This document shows, piece after piece, positions 11,944 to 22,646 of a stretch of DNA of 64,000 nucleotides. Made by a program: the position numbers and the translations under genes. Every line of letters starts with the position of its first letter. Within the stretch, counting starts at the first letter, position 1. Under the pieces are notes generated by a model that was not told the origin of the DNA, did no database searches, and worked only from the letters and a program-made list of their open reading frames with translations. The stretch comes from Melieria omissa. Its lineage: Eukaryota; Arthropoda; Insecta; Diptera; Ulidiidae. The stretch is taken from NCBI GenBank assembly GCA_963971225.1, contig OZ020270.1, positions 65,414,932 to 65,478,931 of the forward strand. Reading direction: 5' to 3'.

Positions 11944-12367
11944 TGTAACGATAAGACAGTCTGTCGCTGTGCAAAGCAACCCTGCCGCTTCGCGCCGTGC
12001 TATAATTCAATGTGGCAACGACGGCCGCGATAATAACTTTTAGTCCAATCTGGCAACGATGGTCGCGATCATCAGGGAAACCTTTAGTCCACTCGGGAAT
12101 GTGCGAGAACGATCTGCGCGATGGCCTGACGGGTATAAAAGGCAGCCGGGTGCGGCGCAGCGAGTCAGTCTGGTTTTGACAAGTGAAGTTGCCACACGGA
12201 GTAATTAAGCAAATATTTAAGTGTACGAACAGTAAAGTGTAAACTGTGAATAATAAAGTGACTGTTGGTTTATTTTATTGTCTGCGTTTAAGAAACTGAG
12301 TGTGTTTATTTTCAAATTGCACAATCCAGTGATACGTAACAGCCCACTAGACGTAGTATTCGTAGCA
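11944..12367 (+). repeat. 3' LTR (type 1) of truncated gypsy copy B
   Basis: It starts TGTAACGATAAGACAG and ends ATTCGTAGCA; the penultimate bases differ from the usual CGTAACA by one substitution. It is followed by ATAT (12368-12371), as in copy A. TATAAAAG, TCAGTC and AATAAA are all conserved. Confidence 0.92.
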
Positions 12368-12995
12368 ATATGTTACAGCACTCATTTCAATCGGATGGGG
12401 AAAGGGGGCAAGGAAGGGCAGTAGTTAACTAAAACTTTGTGTTCACCACAAGTATACTTTTTTTCAAGAATTGCAAGCAGAATAGCCTCTCGATCGTTTT
12501 GGTACCAAATCGTTTTGATTCCAATTGTTCATTTACTTTTTTACGCTCTGATTTTCTGACAAGGTTTGCAAAAATGGCTGTATTGAGATAAGAAGTCAGC
12601 AGAGAGATTTTCCTTTCGTTAACGTTGCTCTACGCAAAATTTTTAGCTTTACTAAACTCAAATCTAGTCTTCAAGAAAAATTCGCCGCTTGTACTTTTTC
12701 TAGAAGCGATCCAGATGGAATCGATAGCGATTGGTTTTTCGCTTAAGAGTATAGTTAGATACGATATATTTATAGAACGATATATTTTCGGGTAATTTTT
12801 TGTCACCCACATATCCTGGTTATGATGAAAAGTGCTCAAAGGGGCATCTTCTTCTTGTTTACTCAGTGTGTCCTTTTCATAGGACGTACATGGCAGTTGT
12901 CACTAAACCCACGTTTCTTATATATCTCTTATGGGTGTTACCGAGATTCATTCTTGATTACAATCGTTACGTTCTTGGCGAGTGGTTTTGTCACC

Positions 12996-13115
12996 GACAG
13001 AACGAAAAATTGGTCTGCCTGTTGTGTAACTCTACAGATTATCAAGAGATTCTCCATTCGACTTATAAACACCACTCAAAATTGAAATACCAAAATATGC
13101 CTGAATATCACCAAC
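12996..13115 (-). pseudogene. Relic of a piggyBac-like transposase, second copy
   Basis: The copy B counterpart of 4784-4903, at a constant offset of 8212 bp, with the same AYFG...SGVY and TTGRPIF motifs. It lies in the flank between the 3' LTR and the foldback insertion. Confidence 0.7.
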
Positions 13116-13435
13116 GCTGATCCCTGTACTGCCAAAAACTCGCAAACCTTCAACATTAGTTTTGTCAGTTACTATCTTTAACATTAGTCTTCATTAGCAT
13201 CTTTTATTACTGATACACGACTTCAAGCATAACGAGTTTTACCAACTTTAGTTGAAATAAATTGGCTCCTACTTTTCCGTTGAGTTCAGGAGGCCCATTG
13301 ATCCATAATAAGGTTTTGCCTATAAAAGCAGTTCAAAACTTTCAATCCAGTGACGTAATTGTATGGCATTTACTGTATGTGTTGCCTTGAATTTCCATAC
13401 AATTTGTATATGGGTGAAATGCCACCCGAACGTCG

Positions 13436-15452
13436 CACACTGTGTAATTTTGCATATCTAGCGGAACTTTATTCAAAAATTCGAATGTCAAAAAAAAAAA
13501 AATTTAATAATTCAAAATTAGCTAACACATTGAGGGATTCGATTCTCGTAGTATTTTCTGTTTGGCAAAATCACATCGCGAACGATCATCTTGAATGTGC
13601 AGCTATTTGTATAAAAGAAAGTTGTTGAAATTTGTGAGTCACTTGTGATTTAGATGTAATTCGAGATTATCACGGCGAACGCGCATATACAAACTCTGTT
13701 ATTAGCTATCAGCACCTTTTTCGCCACCTTATCAGGTAAACTTGAATACCGTTATGTATATTATTAGTGGTTACAGAGCAATTTATTCGGACATATAAAA
13801 ATTTTTCAAATGTTGTGATTTTGCTTTGAGATTACAAAATGTATCCGCGTGTATCCGATTTAAAATGTCTCTTAATAACTGCTTTGGTTCATGTTTTTGA
13901 AGATTCAGTTAAATTTGGCTGCCCATATTTGCCCCACTCATACAAAGTTTTTTTTTTTGCTTGGTCTCTCCACGCTACCCGCGCGTGTGCGAAATGTTCA
14001 ATCTAGCGGAACTAAATTAATAACTCTTGAATGCGTAACGATATCGTCGTGAAATTTTGTACAGATACTGCTGGTGTTTCACCTGAGAACTGGTATGCAT
14101 ATGGGCATGGTCCGCCTACTTTCAAGTAGGGTTGCCATCTATATATATAAAAGAAAGTGGATGTATGTATGTAAGCGCATCACGCTCAAACGGACCGGCC
14201 GATTTCCATGAAGTTGTTTTTGTTGAATTACTATTGAGTCAGTTCAGGTTCGTGCGAAAAGAAATTTCCGGAAAATCTATTGGAAAGGTCGGAAAATCCC
14301 TGCCATATTGCCGTGAATTCTGAAAATTTTCAGACGATAACTTTGGAACCATTAGTCAGACATCAATGAAATTTACTAAGAAGTTACGATTAAGTCATGT
14401 CCTTCGACAGGGCGAATTGGGCGAGTATTGGACGAGGGGGCGTGGCACCACCCATACAAGCCAAACCTTAATAATGGAGTATCTTCGAAATTGTAAGGTG
14501 CACAGCATTGAAATTTAGTATGGCTTCTGCTGTGAGCTATCTGACTGTTGTTTTTTATAATGAAATACGCGCGATGGCGATTCTAAAGCGATGCAAATTG
14601 ACGAAAAAACCAACTAAAGGAAGAGGAGGAGCTACTGATTAACGCAATCGAGGCCCACAAATCAGCAATGTTGCTGCTAAGTTTCAGTAAAGAAATGGAC
14701 TGCGCTTGAACAGATTTAAATTATATGGGCGGTGCCACGCCCCCTTATTCAATACTCCCACACTGTTCTCTGCCGAAAGAAAAAATGGTGGGTTCGTACA
14801 AAGTTTCAGTTCAAGTTCAGTGAAATATTTGGGTCACAAAAATGTGCCACGCCCTTTGTCCAACGCCCATTAAATCTTACCAGTAGAATGACTCATCTAT
14901 GGGACGACGCCATACTAAATTTCAATACTGTGCACCTGAAAATTTCGAAGATATTCAATTATTAAGGTTCGGCTTGTATGGATGGTGCCACGCCCCCTCG
15001 TCCAATGCTCGCCAAATTCGCCCTGTCGAAGGACATGACTTAATAGTAACTTCTTAGTGAATTTCATTGATGTTTGACTAATGGTTCCAAAGTTATCGTC
15101 TGAAAATGTTCAGAATTCACGGCAATATGGCAGGGATTTTCCGACTTTTCCAATAGATTTTCCGGAAATTTCTTTTCGCACGAACCTGAACTGACTCAAT
15201 ACTAATTCAACAAAAAAAACTCCATGGAAATCGGCCGGTCGGTTTGAGCGTGATGTGCTTACACACATACATCCACTTTCTTTTATATATATAGATGGCA
15301 ACCCTACTTGAAAGTAGGTGGACAATGCCCATATTCATGCCAGTTCTCAGGTGAAACACCAGCAGTATCTGTACAAAATTTCACCACGATATCTTTACGC
15401 ATTCAAGAGTTATTAATTTAGTTCCGCTAGATTGACCATTTCACACAGTGTG
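13436..15452. mobile_element. Foldback element, 2017 bp, with 5-bp target duplication
   Basis: The ends are CACACTGTGT and its complement ACACAGTGTG, flanked by CGTCG on both sides (13431-13435 and 15453-15457). In copy A the site is present once and uninterrupted (GAACGTCGGCCACG, about 5217), which fixes the insertion. Inside are two long inverted arms, about 13985-14526 and 14912-15452, roughly 540 bp each, around a 385-bp centre. Each arm encodes the same short peptide (SIYIKESGCM...), which is a shadow of the repeat. No transposase is present, so it is non-autonomous. The extra 550 bp at the left begins with a diverged copy of the terminal sequence, suggesting a nested or rearranged left end. 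Confidence 0.8.
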
Positions 15453-15768
15453 CGTCGGCCACGTAACTTTTTTTGTAATCATCGTTATAATCAAATAATC
15501 AATGTGTTGTATATAGATTCTAAAACTTATATTGGTTTGCTACAAATACAAGAAACCTTAATCATTTTGATAAATATATAGGAAAGTTATAGCATCTCAA
15601 AGTTGAAAATGGGTGAAAAATCACCCGAACGACGGATTAGGATAAAAAATAATTAAACACTTATTTTTTACTTTTGTGAAAAACTAAATTTAACGAGGTA
15701 AACCAAGGGTTAAATATTTGTATGGAGAAACAAAATTTTTTGGCCCGTTTGACTTCAAACTTGGTAAA

Positions 15769-16288
15769 AGTACTTCAAATGCGAAATAATCAAACACGTG
15801 TTTCTCAGTTTTTTTTTAAATCGAAAACAAACAGGGTAAACTAAGGGTAAAAAGTTTGTATGGATAAGCATGATTCAATGGGATTTTTGTCTTCAAACTT
15901 GATTAACCCTTTCGAGACCGATTGCACACCGTGTGTGCAATGGATTTCCGAGTCTATAAGACAGTAATGTGCAATTATCAGTTATTCTGAGTAAACTAGT
16001 CTTCGAAATAAGATTTTTCTGAAAGTAATGAAATCTGTAAAGTACAGGAAAACAAATTTGGCATTGATTGATACAATACAAAGAAAAATAAAATTTCGCT
16101 CCTGGGGATCGTGTTCGAAAAAAGTCGACGTCTCGAATGGGTTAAAGTGCAACAAATGATAAATAAAACGTTTTTATTTTTTCGAAAATCGAAATCTGAC
16201 GGAGTCAACGATGGGTTAAGAGTTTGTATAGGGAAACATGATTTAAGGGGAATAATAGGGAAGCATGATTTAAAATATGACGAAAGCC
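15769..16288 (+). repeat. Macro-unit copy C, truncated
   Basis: The unit restarts at 15769 and follows copies A and B until TGACGAAAGCC at 16288, exactly where the gypsy fragment begins in A and B. It then continues with unrelated sequence (CTTTAAATAAG) and a SINE. Copy C therefore lacks the gypsy fragment. Confidence 0.8.
15907..16141. mobile_element. TTAA-flanked MITE, copy 3
   Basis: Third copy of the element at 894-1134, flanked by TTAA at 15903-15906 and 16142-16145, six bases shorter than the others. Confidence 0.55.
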
Positions 16289-16304
16289 CTTTAAATAAGA
16301 TATA

Positions 16305-16510
16305 ATTCTTCTTCTTCTTGACTGGCACGACAGCCCGATTACGACAATAAGGCCTGTGCGTGCGAATTTTTTTACAGGGTTGGAAGGGACCTACAGTTTT
16401 ATTCCGATTCCGAACGGCGAGTTGGGAGCTTTTTGATAGGCAATTTTACTCTCAGAGGTTTGAGATTTCCTGCTGAGAGGACCGCCGCCGAAAGAAAAAT
16501 TGTTTTTTTT
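16305..16510 (-). mobile_element. SINE, 5'-truncated, minus orientation
   Basis: The body matches the SINEs at 16732 and 37690: a CTTTCGGCGG block, AAACCTCTGAGAGTAAAATTG, AAAAGCTCCCAA and a 3' end reading GGGCTGTCGTGCCAGTCAAG with a (GAA)n tail. The tRNA-like head is missing. Both sides carry AAGATATA (16297-16304 and 16511-16518), a probable 8-bp target duplication. Confidence 0.8.
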
Positions 16511-16569
16511 AAGATATATTTAGACAATTATTTTCTCATACGAATCTGACTGGGTCAACGAAGGATTAA

Positions 16570-16982
16570 CACTATGCCGTCCGGCGACACCACAGTGGCG
16601 CCGTGAGCAAACTAGCGGCCAACAGCCGGAGACACCACAGTGGTGTCAGTGCGCGAATTATACAAAACAAATTTTGAATTTAGTTACGTATGTATATCTT
16701 CGAAATTTCATTAAAGTAGGGGAATAAGGCAGCCGCCGTAGCTCAGCTGGCTAGTGCGTTGGGCCGCGAGTCAAGACTCCGCAAGTTCAATACTCCGTTG
16801 CGTTAACACCGAAAAAAAAGAAGAAAAACAAAAATTTCTCTTTCGGCGGCTGTCCTCTCAACAGGAAATGGCAAACCTCTGAGAGTAAAATTGCCTATGA
16901 AAAAGCTCCCAATTCGCCGTTCGGAATTGGCTTGCCGGCGGCAAGCGGATAAATATTCAGAAGACGTGCGGATGGCAAAGTG
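16570..16982. mobile_element. TTAA-flanked element with subterminal palindromes
   Basis: TTAA at 16566-16569 and 16983-16986 flanks matching ends, CACTATGCCGTCCG and the complement of CGGATGGCAAAGTG. Inside the left end are two near-palindromes, GACACCACAGTGGCGCC (from 16586) and GACACCACAGTGGTGTC (16631-16647). A SINE lies within it. No coding sequence. This looks like a non-autonomous piggyBac-type element. Confidence 0.6.
16732..16940 (+). mobile_element. tRNA-derived SINE, 3'-shortened
   Basis: The head reads GCCGCCGTAGCTCAGCTGG, in which TAGCTCAGCTGG matches the polymerase III A box; a weak B box (CAAGTTCAATACTCC) lies about 45 bp further on. The body shares the CTTTCGGCGG and CTCTGAGAGTAAAATTG blocks with the other two copies. 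The 3' end seen at 37690-38020 is absent. It is nested in a TTAA-flanked element. Confidence 0.8.
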
Positions 16983-17189
16983 TTAAGAGAAACTTGATTT
17001 ATTGAGCCCATTCACTTCAGCTTTGCGTGCAAAGTACCCCGCGACCAGCTAGTTGTGAAATGAACATTTTTTTAATAAAAGTATGAAATTCTTCCGTGCA
17101 AAGACGGGGATAACTGGTAGTATTTCTTTTATTCCAGGAATTTAGTGAAATTCGGGAAGTTCAAAAAAGTTTAAAAAACATTGTGTTTT

Positions 17190-18126
17190 AAAAACAAACA
17201 CAAATTGCTTAGTGAGCCAAACTACAACGCCTTCAATAATGATCGTAAGATCATTCTCATTCTTTTTAAAAAGAATTTTGCGTCTACCCACCAATACACC
17301 CTTGTATTGTATTCTGTTGGAAACTGACTTTGCAAACTGTCATTTATATACACTTGAACTCCACCTTAGATATATCTACAAAACCATATTTGACTACGAT
17401 TCAAACAGACTACCACATAGACTTACAAAAATAATTCTACAGAGACAAATCTTTTGGGCAACGGCAGTTAAGTCAATCTAGTTTTTGACAATTCTGATAG
17501 GAGGCTATGGAGTGCAAATATAGACTTATTACTCTCAAGTGTGAGTCGGATGAACAAACAAAAAACATGTGAAAGAGCTATGAACAGCTCCCGGTTGTAC
17601 AAGTACCTCGATCACAATATTGGAAAAAGCTATATTAACAACACAACTGAAAATTATAAGATATCTTGGATTCTGAAGACCAGATGCGACCTTATTTATC
17701 TCGGAGTATACAAGAAACTTAACTGCACTCTCTGTAACTTAAATGAATTGGAAGACTTGACACACTTTTTAGGAAGATGTCCAATACTGAAAGAAATGAG
17801 ATATAGGTATTTTGGACAGTTTTATTTAGGCCAGGACGAAGTGATTAACAGATTAAATGGTATTGGTTCTGGTGGTTGGAATAGTGTAGTGTGGTTTGTC
17901 GCGAGTGCTTTAAAATATAGAAAACTGATCTTAAATGAATATAACTAGTTTTTGAGAAACTTTTGTTGTAACTTTAATGTTTTAAATGTCTTAATGTTTC
18001 CGTTGAGTGTATCTACCGACAGACGACCCTGGGTCATTGTCGTAAATTCTTTGTAAATTAGTTTTAAGGATATTTTTTGTTAACAGAAAATTTTTTAATT
18101 AAATAAAGAATCTATCTATCTATCTA
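17190..18126 (+). mobile_element. 3' end of a LINE with (ATCT)n tail
   Basis: The segment carries C-terminal LINE coding sequence, then a short 3' UTR with AATAAA at 18102-18107 and a tail of TATC repeats to about 18125. Such tetranucleotide tails are seen in several insect LINE groups. The reverse transcriptase domain itself is missing, so this is a 5'-truncated insertion. Confidence 0.7.
17212..17948 (+). pseudogene. LINE ORF2 C-terminal region
   Basis: Two frames together look like the region downstream of RT. The first (17212-17481) contains RLPTNTPLYCILLETDF and LRYIYKTIF, typical of the post-RT linker. The second (17541-17948) contains CTLC..LEDLTHFLGRCP, a Cys/His pattern usual at LINE ORF2 C-termini. 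The change of frame between them indicates decay. I cannot name the clade. Confidence 0.65.
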
Positions 18127-18168
18127 ACATCATTCTCAGAATAACCAAAGTCTGGGCTTATCTAAATT

Positions 18169-18190
18169 GCCCCTCCCCCCCCCCCCCCAC
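18169..18190. repeat. Poly-C tract
   Basis: A run of C interrupted once by T. It is low-complexity sequence between a LINE tail and a MITE. Confidence 0.9.
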
Positions 18191-18310
18191 CCAACCACCT
18201 TACACCCAAGAGCACATCAACCTCAATCTCGTTCGTGTGCATAGAAGAACATAAGTCTATATGAATATGTTTATGTACATACTTACGCCAAATATGGCAA
18301 AAAATGAAAA

Positions 18311-18388
18311 AAAACATGCAAATATATGCAAGAAATATGCAATATATGCAAAAATTTGCAAAATATGCAAACATATGCAAATATGCAG
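18311..18388. repeat. Irregular cluster of TATGCAAA-type motifs
   Basis: About eight spaced copies of ATGCAA, including two ATGCAAAT octamers, in AT-rich DNA. The spacing is irregular. No gene adjoins it that could be regulated. Confidence 0.6.
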
Positions 18389-18442
18389 TGCATATGTTAG
18401 CTTATTCTTAATATTTTTCAATAAAAATAGTTCCTGTCTTAA

Positions 18443-19156
18443 GGGGCCCGAACACTGTAAACTGCGATTTTTCATATGTTTTTTATTTTATTTATTAAAA
18501 AAAAACGGACGTTCCGATTTACATGAAACTTTACACATATGTTAATAAATGTTTAGATTATCGAAAATAATTTTTTTTTTTTTTTTGGCGGCCATGTTTG
18601 TATTCTGTAGCTGATCCAAAATGTCGTCTTTTTAAAATGACCCTTGTCGCGTTGACAGCAAATCAGCATAACGGAGCCTCCTAGAGCAAAAAACAAAAAA
18701 GATTCTTGAAATATACATTACTGGCTACTGTTGGACGTAGGGGATTTTAAAAATATTGATTAGAAAAAAAATGGCGGCTGTTTGAAGAAAAAGTTTTTTT
18801 TTTCGCGTAAAATTTTGCACTAAATTATTTATAAAAAAAAAAGTTTGGCATATATCGAAAAACGGCTACGTCGAGCAGAAGCGACACTATTCCCGAATAG
18901 AATGCAATTTGAATCAGGTCGATCGGATAAAAACTTTTTCAGTTATGCTGTCAACGCGGTCAAAAAACATGGTTTCGAGATAATCGCGTTTTAAGTTTTG
19001 AAAGGGGCAAATCGAATTAAAAAAGGTAGTAAAAAAGGTAATCTAAACATTTATTAACATATGTGTAAAGTTTCATGTAAATCGGAACGTCCGTTTTTTT
19101 TTAATAAATAAAATAAAAAACATATGAAAAATCGCAGTTTACAGTGTTCGGGCCCC
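18443..19156. mobile_element. 714-bp TTAA MITE, copy 1
   Basis: TTAA at 18439-18442 and 19157-19160 flanks inverted ends of about 118 bp starting GGGGCCCGAACACTGTAAAC. The centre has no coding sequence. Copy 2 at 21929-22642 has the same length and differs at only a few positions, so both are recent. TTAA targets suggest mobilisation by a piggyBac-type transposase. Confidence 0.88.
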
Positions 19157-19160
19157 TTAA

Positions 19161-20077
19161 TTCCGTTCAAATCCGAAGCTCCAAAAAAAATGCACTGGCA
19201 TATAATTCCGATCCCTAGTGATTATAAATGTTAAATGAAAAAAACAAAAAAGATCTACCTACGTACTGCACATACATTTTGCATTTCTTAAGAATCCCGA
19301 TGATTGACGAAATATGAGCTACCGATTTTTCAATGGATAATGCTTGAAGCACAGATTTAAAAAGGTTAAATCGTATCTACAAAGATCCGTGCGCCAAAAG
19401 GACGACCGATATTCCGACTGCAACCAAATATCCGCAAGCTATAAGCTTCCACAGTTTTCACAATAACAGCAAAACAAGTCGGCTGTTCGGCCTTGGTCAT
19501 ATCGCTTTCGTGAAGTCCCCTTTGGTGCTTGATGAATAATATGTATGTTCAAGATATTTAAAAATATTTCTAGTTCTGATATTTTTCGCCATTCCCTGCA
19601 TTGAAGGTCACGTAAGTGATAATTTGAATCAAGTTGGTCCCAAAAACCACAGAATCAACAGTAATACAGAACGCGCATCTCATACAAATTCAAAACTGTT
19701 AAGTGGTCGTAATATTACGACCACTGTTAATTGAACATTAAGTCCTCTGCTATTAACATTACAAACAGCACCAGACAGCTTTCGTTTCTGTTATATCACA
19801 GAAAAAACAGCACAAAGATTAGAAAAAAGTAATGATCGCATGCGGCCCCGCGAAGCATTGAAGAGAAAATAGCATCGGCTGTGGCAATAAGCTATTGTTG
19901 TTATCAAGGTATATTAACAAGGTCCGCCAGGCAGGAAGCGCCAGCTTTAAATGTCTCTCTCCACCCTCTTATTTGTGAACGATTGCTCTTTTTGTAGAAT
20001 AAAGAACCTGCTATTAGTGTTGATATTGTTTGCACAACTATACTTTTGTGTACAGAGTTGGGTAACATTGTAAAATA
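19161..20077. other. No gene recognised
   Basis: AT-rich sequence between a MITE and a mariner copy. Open frames are short and without motifs. Nothing recognised. Confidence 0.5.
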
Positions 20078-20818
20078 TCAGGTGTACAACTTTGCTTCCG
20101 CCGTTTTCCTTTAGGTGGCTGTACCGGCTGAGGCTGGGTGAAATACATAGATGGTAATGCCTTTAAAGTGAGTGTGGACAGTGCCTAACGAATTGTCATC
20201 GCCGTTTCAGTGACAGTTGTTCTTGTTTTCGTATTATTCACGCTCGAAAATGTCCGTTTATGTGCCCAATTCTCGCCATTTGCGGGAAGTTTTACTTTTC
20301 TGTTACAATTCGAAAAAAAAATGCAGCTGAAGCGCATCGAATGCTCTCAGAAACTTACGGTGATGCTGCTCTGAGTGAAAGAACGTGTCGGGAGTGGTTT
20401 CAACGTTTTAAAAATGGTGATTTCGACATGACAAAGTCATCCTCCAACACGACAATGCTCGGCCTCACGTCGCAAAAGTGGTCAAAAAGTACCTGGAAAC
20501 GCTGAAATGGGAAGTCTTGCCCCACCCGCCGTATTCCTCAGATGTCGCCCCTTCTGACTTCCACCTATTCCGTTCGATGGCACACGGCCTGGCAGATCAA
20601 CATTTTCAATCCTTCGAGGAATTGGAAAAATGGATTGCTTCATGGATAGCGTCAAAAGAGGACTCCTTTTTTCGAGCCGGGATTCGAAAATTGCCGGAAA
20701 GATGGGAGAAAGTTGTCGCTAGCGACAATACTTCGAATAATACATCTGTAAGCACTTTTTCGCAATAAAGCTTTTAATTTTGGAAAAAAAAACGGCGGAA
20801 GCAAAGTTGTACACCTGA
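20078..20818 (+). mobile_element. Internally deleted mariner, rosa-like
   Basis: TA at 20076-20077 and 20819-20820 flanks inverted ends TCAGGTGTACAACTTTGC, with the match continuing for about 30 bp. At 741 bp the copy is far shorter than the roughly 1.3 kb of a complete mariner. The end sequence and the protein fragments resemble the rosa group described from tephritid flies; that grouping is from recognition only. Confidence 0.85.
20250..20768 (+). pseudogene. mariner transposase, middle deleted
   Basis: The natural start is probably ATG at 20250, followed by a one-base slip in an A run near 20310-20318. The N-terminal DNA-binding helix-turn-helix segment (AAEAHRMLSETYGDAALSER, CREWFQRFKNGDFD) is then in frame. 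The next recognisable part is the C-terminal half of the catalytic domain, with DNARPH in another frame near 20452 and PPYSSDVAPSDFHLF further on. The first catalytic Asp region is deleted. No active enzyme could be made. Confidence 0.85.
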
Positions 20819-20820
20819 TA

Positions 20821-21207
20821 TATATACGCGAAATATAGCCCATGACACCCGCCTGATATGCAATAAAATATATTGTGGAATGAATACAAATGAAAGAATG
20901 AAATAAATCGAAATTGGAAATTTTATGTGTTAGCAATTTGTGCGAAATTGTATGTTCTTTTTCTAATTCTGTTCAGCTTGCTGAAGAAGAAAAACAACTT
21001 TATTTTAATGTAGAATGTATTTAAGAATAAGGAACTTAAACAAAAATTTAAAACAAAAACAATTGAGAAAAATATTTTACGTAAATAAAAAATTATCAAA
21101 AACTCTTCCATAGAAATTTACATTTTTATTTTTGAATGGGCAAAAAATGTATAAGACATTCAGCAACACTATAACAATTAATACCAAATTATATCTGTGG
21201 CATTCTA
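20821..21207. other. No gene recognised
   Basis: AT-rich spacer between the mariner copy and a TTAA MITE. Nothing recognised. Confidence 0.5.
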
Positions 21208-21211
21208 TTAA

Positions 21212-21924
21212 GGGGGTCTTCTACCTTGTGGCCTCGTTTTTGATACTGTTTTTTGACAATAGATTGTAGGGGAACTAATAATGCAATCAAGGTTCGGTTT
21301 TTTGCATTGAATTCGTTTATTTCTATACTTCCAACATTAATTTTTCTGAAATTTTACTGTCTCTAGTTTGACCGTGATTTGACCTTGAAATGTCCCTTAC
21401 GAAAAATTTATACTAAAACGGTTGTCACGATTCAGCCCATGAAAGTCGTCTGAAACAAAAAAACCAAAATGATTTATTTTCTTTATGACTTTGGCTATCG
21501 TTTGACACGAGGTTTTTGAAAAATTCCAAGAAACAGGCAACAAACAAACAAAAATGTCTACGTTTTCAAGGTCAAGAATAGCTGTAAAAATCGTTAAAAT
21601 GAAAAAAATCTAAAAAGCTCGTGTCAAACGATAGCCACATGTTTTCCGCAAATTTTGATATATCACTTTAGTTAATTGATCAATTAGTTCTCGAGATATC
21701 TTGCCAACCAGTTGCAAAAACATGACTTTTGGGAAATTGCATTTAAAGTGGCGATGAGCGCTGCGATAACAGCATGCGGAGCTATATTCGATGACTCTAA
21801 AAACCCCGAAATAATAAGATTTCGGTTATACCCTTTGAATATTATATTTCTAGTACCTTCTAGGCCACAAAACTGCAAAAAAAATAAAATCGATTTTTTT
21901 GAACCAACAAGGTAGAAGACCCCC
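21212..21924. mobile_element. 713-bp TTAA MITE of a second family
   Basis: TTAA at 21208-21211 and 21925-21928 flanks inverted ends GGGGGTCTTCTACCTTGT. The interior is AT-rich and non-coding. The right TTAA is also the left TTAA of the next MITE. Confidence 0.8.
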
Positions 21925-21928
21925 TTAA

Positions 21929-22642
21929 GGGGCCCGAACACTGTAAACTGCGATTTTTCATATGTTTTTTATTTTATTTATTAAAAAAAAACGGACATTC
22001 CGATTTACATGAAACTTTACACATATGTTAATAAATGTTTAGATTATCGAAAATAATTTTTTTTTTTTTTTTGGCGGCCATGTTTGTATTCTGTAGCTGA
22101 TTCAAAATGTCGTCTTTTTAAAATGACCCTTGTCGCGTTGACAGCAAATCAGCATAACGGAGCCTCCTAGAGCAAAAAACAAAAAAGATTCTTGAAATAT
22201 ACATTACTGGCTACTGTTTGACGTAGGGGATTTTAAAAATATTGATTAGAAAAAAAATGGCGGCTGTTTGAAGAAAAAGTTTTTTTTTTCGCGTAAAATT
22301 TTGCACTAAATTATTTATAAAAAAAAAAGTTTGGCATATATCGAAAAACGGCTACGTCGAGCAGAAGCGACACTATTCCCGAATAGAATGCAATTTGAAT
22401 CAGGTCGATCGGATAAAAACTTTTTCAGTTATGCTGTCAACGCGGTCAAAAAACATGGTTTCGAGATAATCGCGTTTTAAGTTTTGAAAGGGGCAAATCG
22501 AATTAAAAAAGGTAGTAAAAAAGGTAATCTAAACATTTATTAACATATGTGTAAAGTTTCATGTAAATCGGAACGTCCGTTTTTTTTTAATAAATAAAAT
22601 AAAAAACATATGAAAAATCGCAGTTTACAGTGTTCGGGCCCC
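21929..22642. mobile_element. 714-bp TTAA MITE, copy 2
   Basis: Second copy of the 18443-19156 element, flanked by TTAA at 21925-21928 and 22643-22646. It abuts the 713-bp MITE and shares one TTAA with it. Confidence 0.88.
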
Positions 22643-22646
22643 TTAA

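Larger units (their letters stand above)
5525..15768 (+). repeat. Macro-unit copy B, enlarged by two insertions
   Basis: This copy is 10244 bp against 4769 bp for copy A. The difference is explained by the LINE-bearing insertion at 7500-10957 and the foldback element at 13436-15452 with its 5-bp target duplication. The remaining sequence follows copy A closely; one difference is a 3-bp deletion at the RT catalytic box (about 6281). Confidence 0.85.

Noticed and set aside
14132..15325. Two similar small peptides on opposite strands in the foldback element
   Set aside because: They are the same inverted-repeat arm read from both sides and include AT-rich microsatellite sequence. No evidence of a gene.
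18261..18545. Open frames in the ATGCAA-rich stretch
   Set aside because: Low-complexity composition (Ile, Cys, Lys, Met) derived from a simple repeat.
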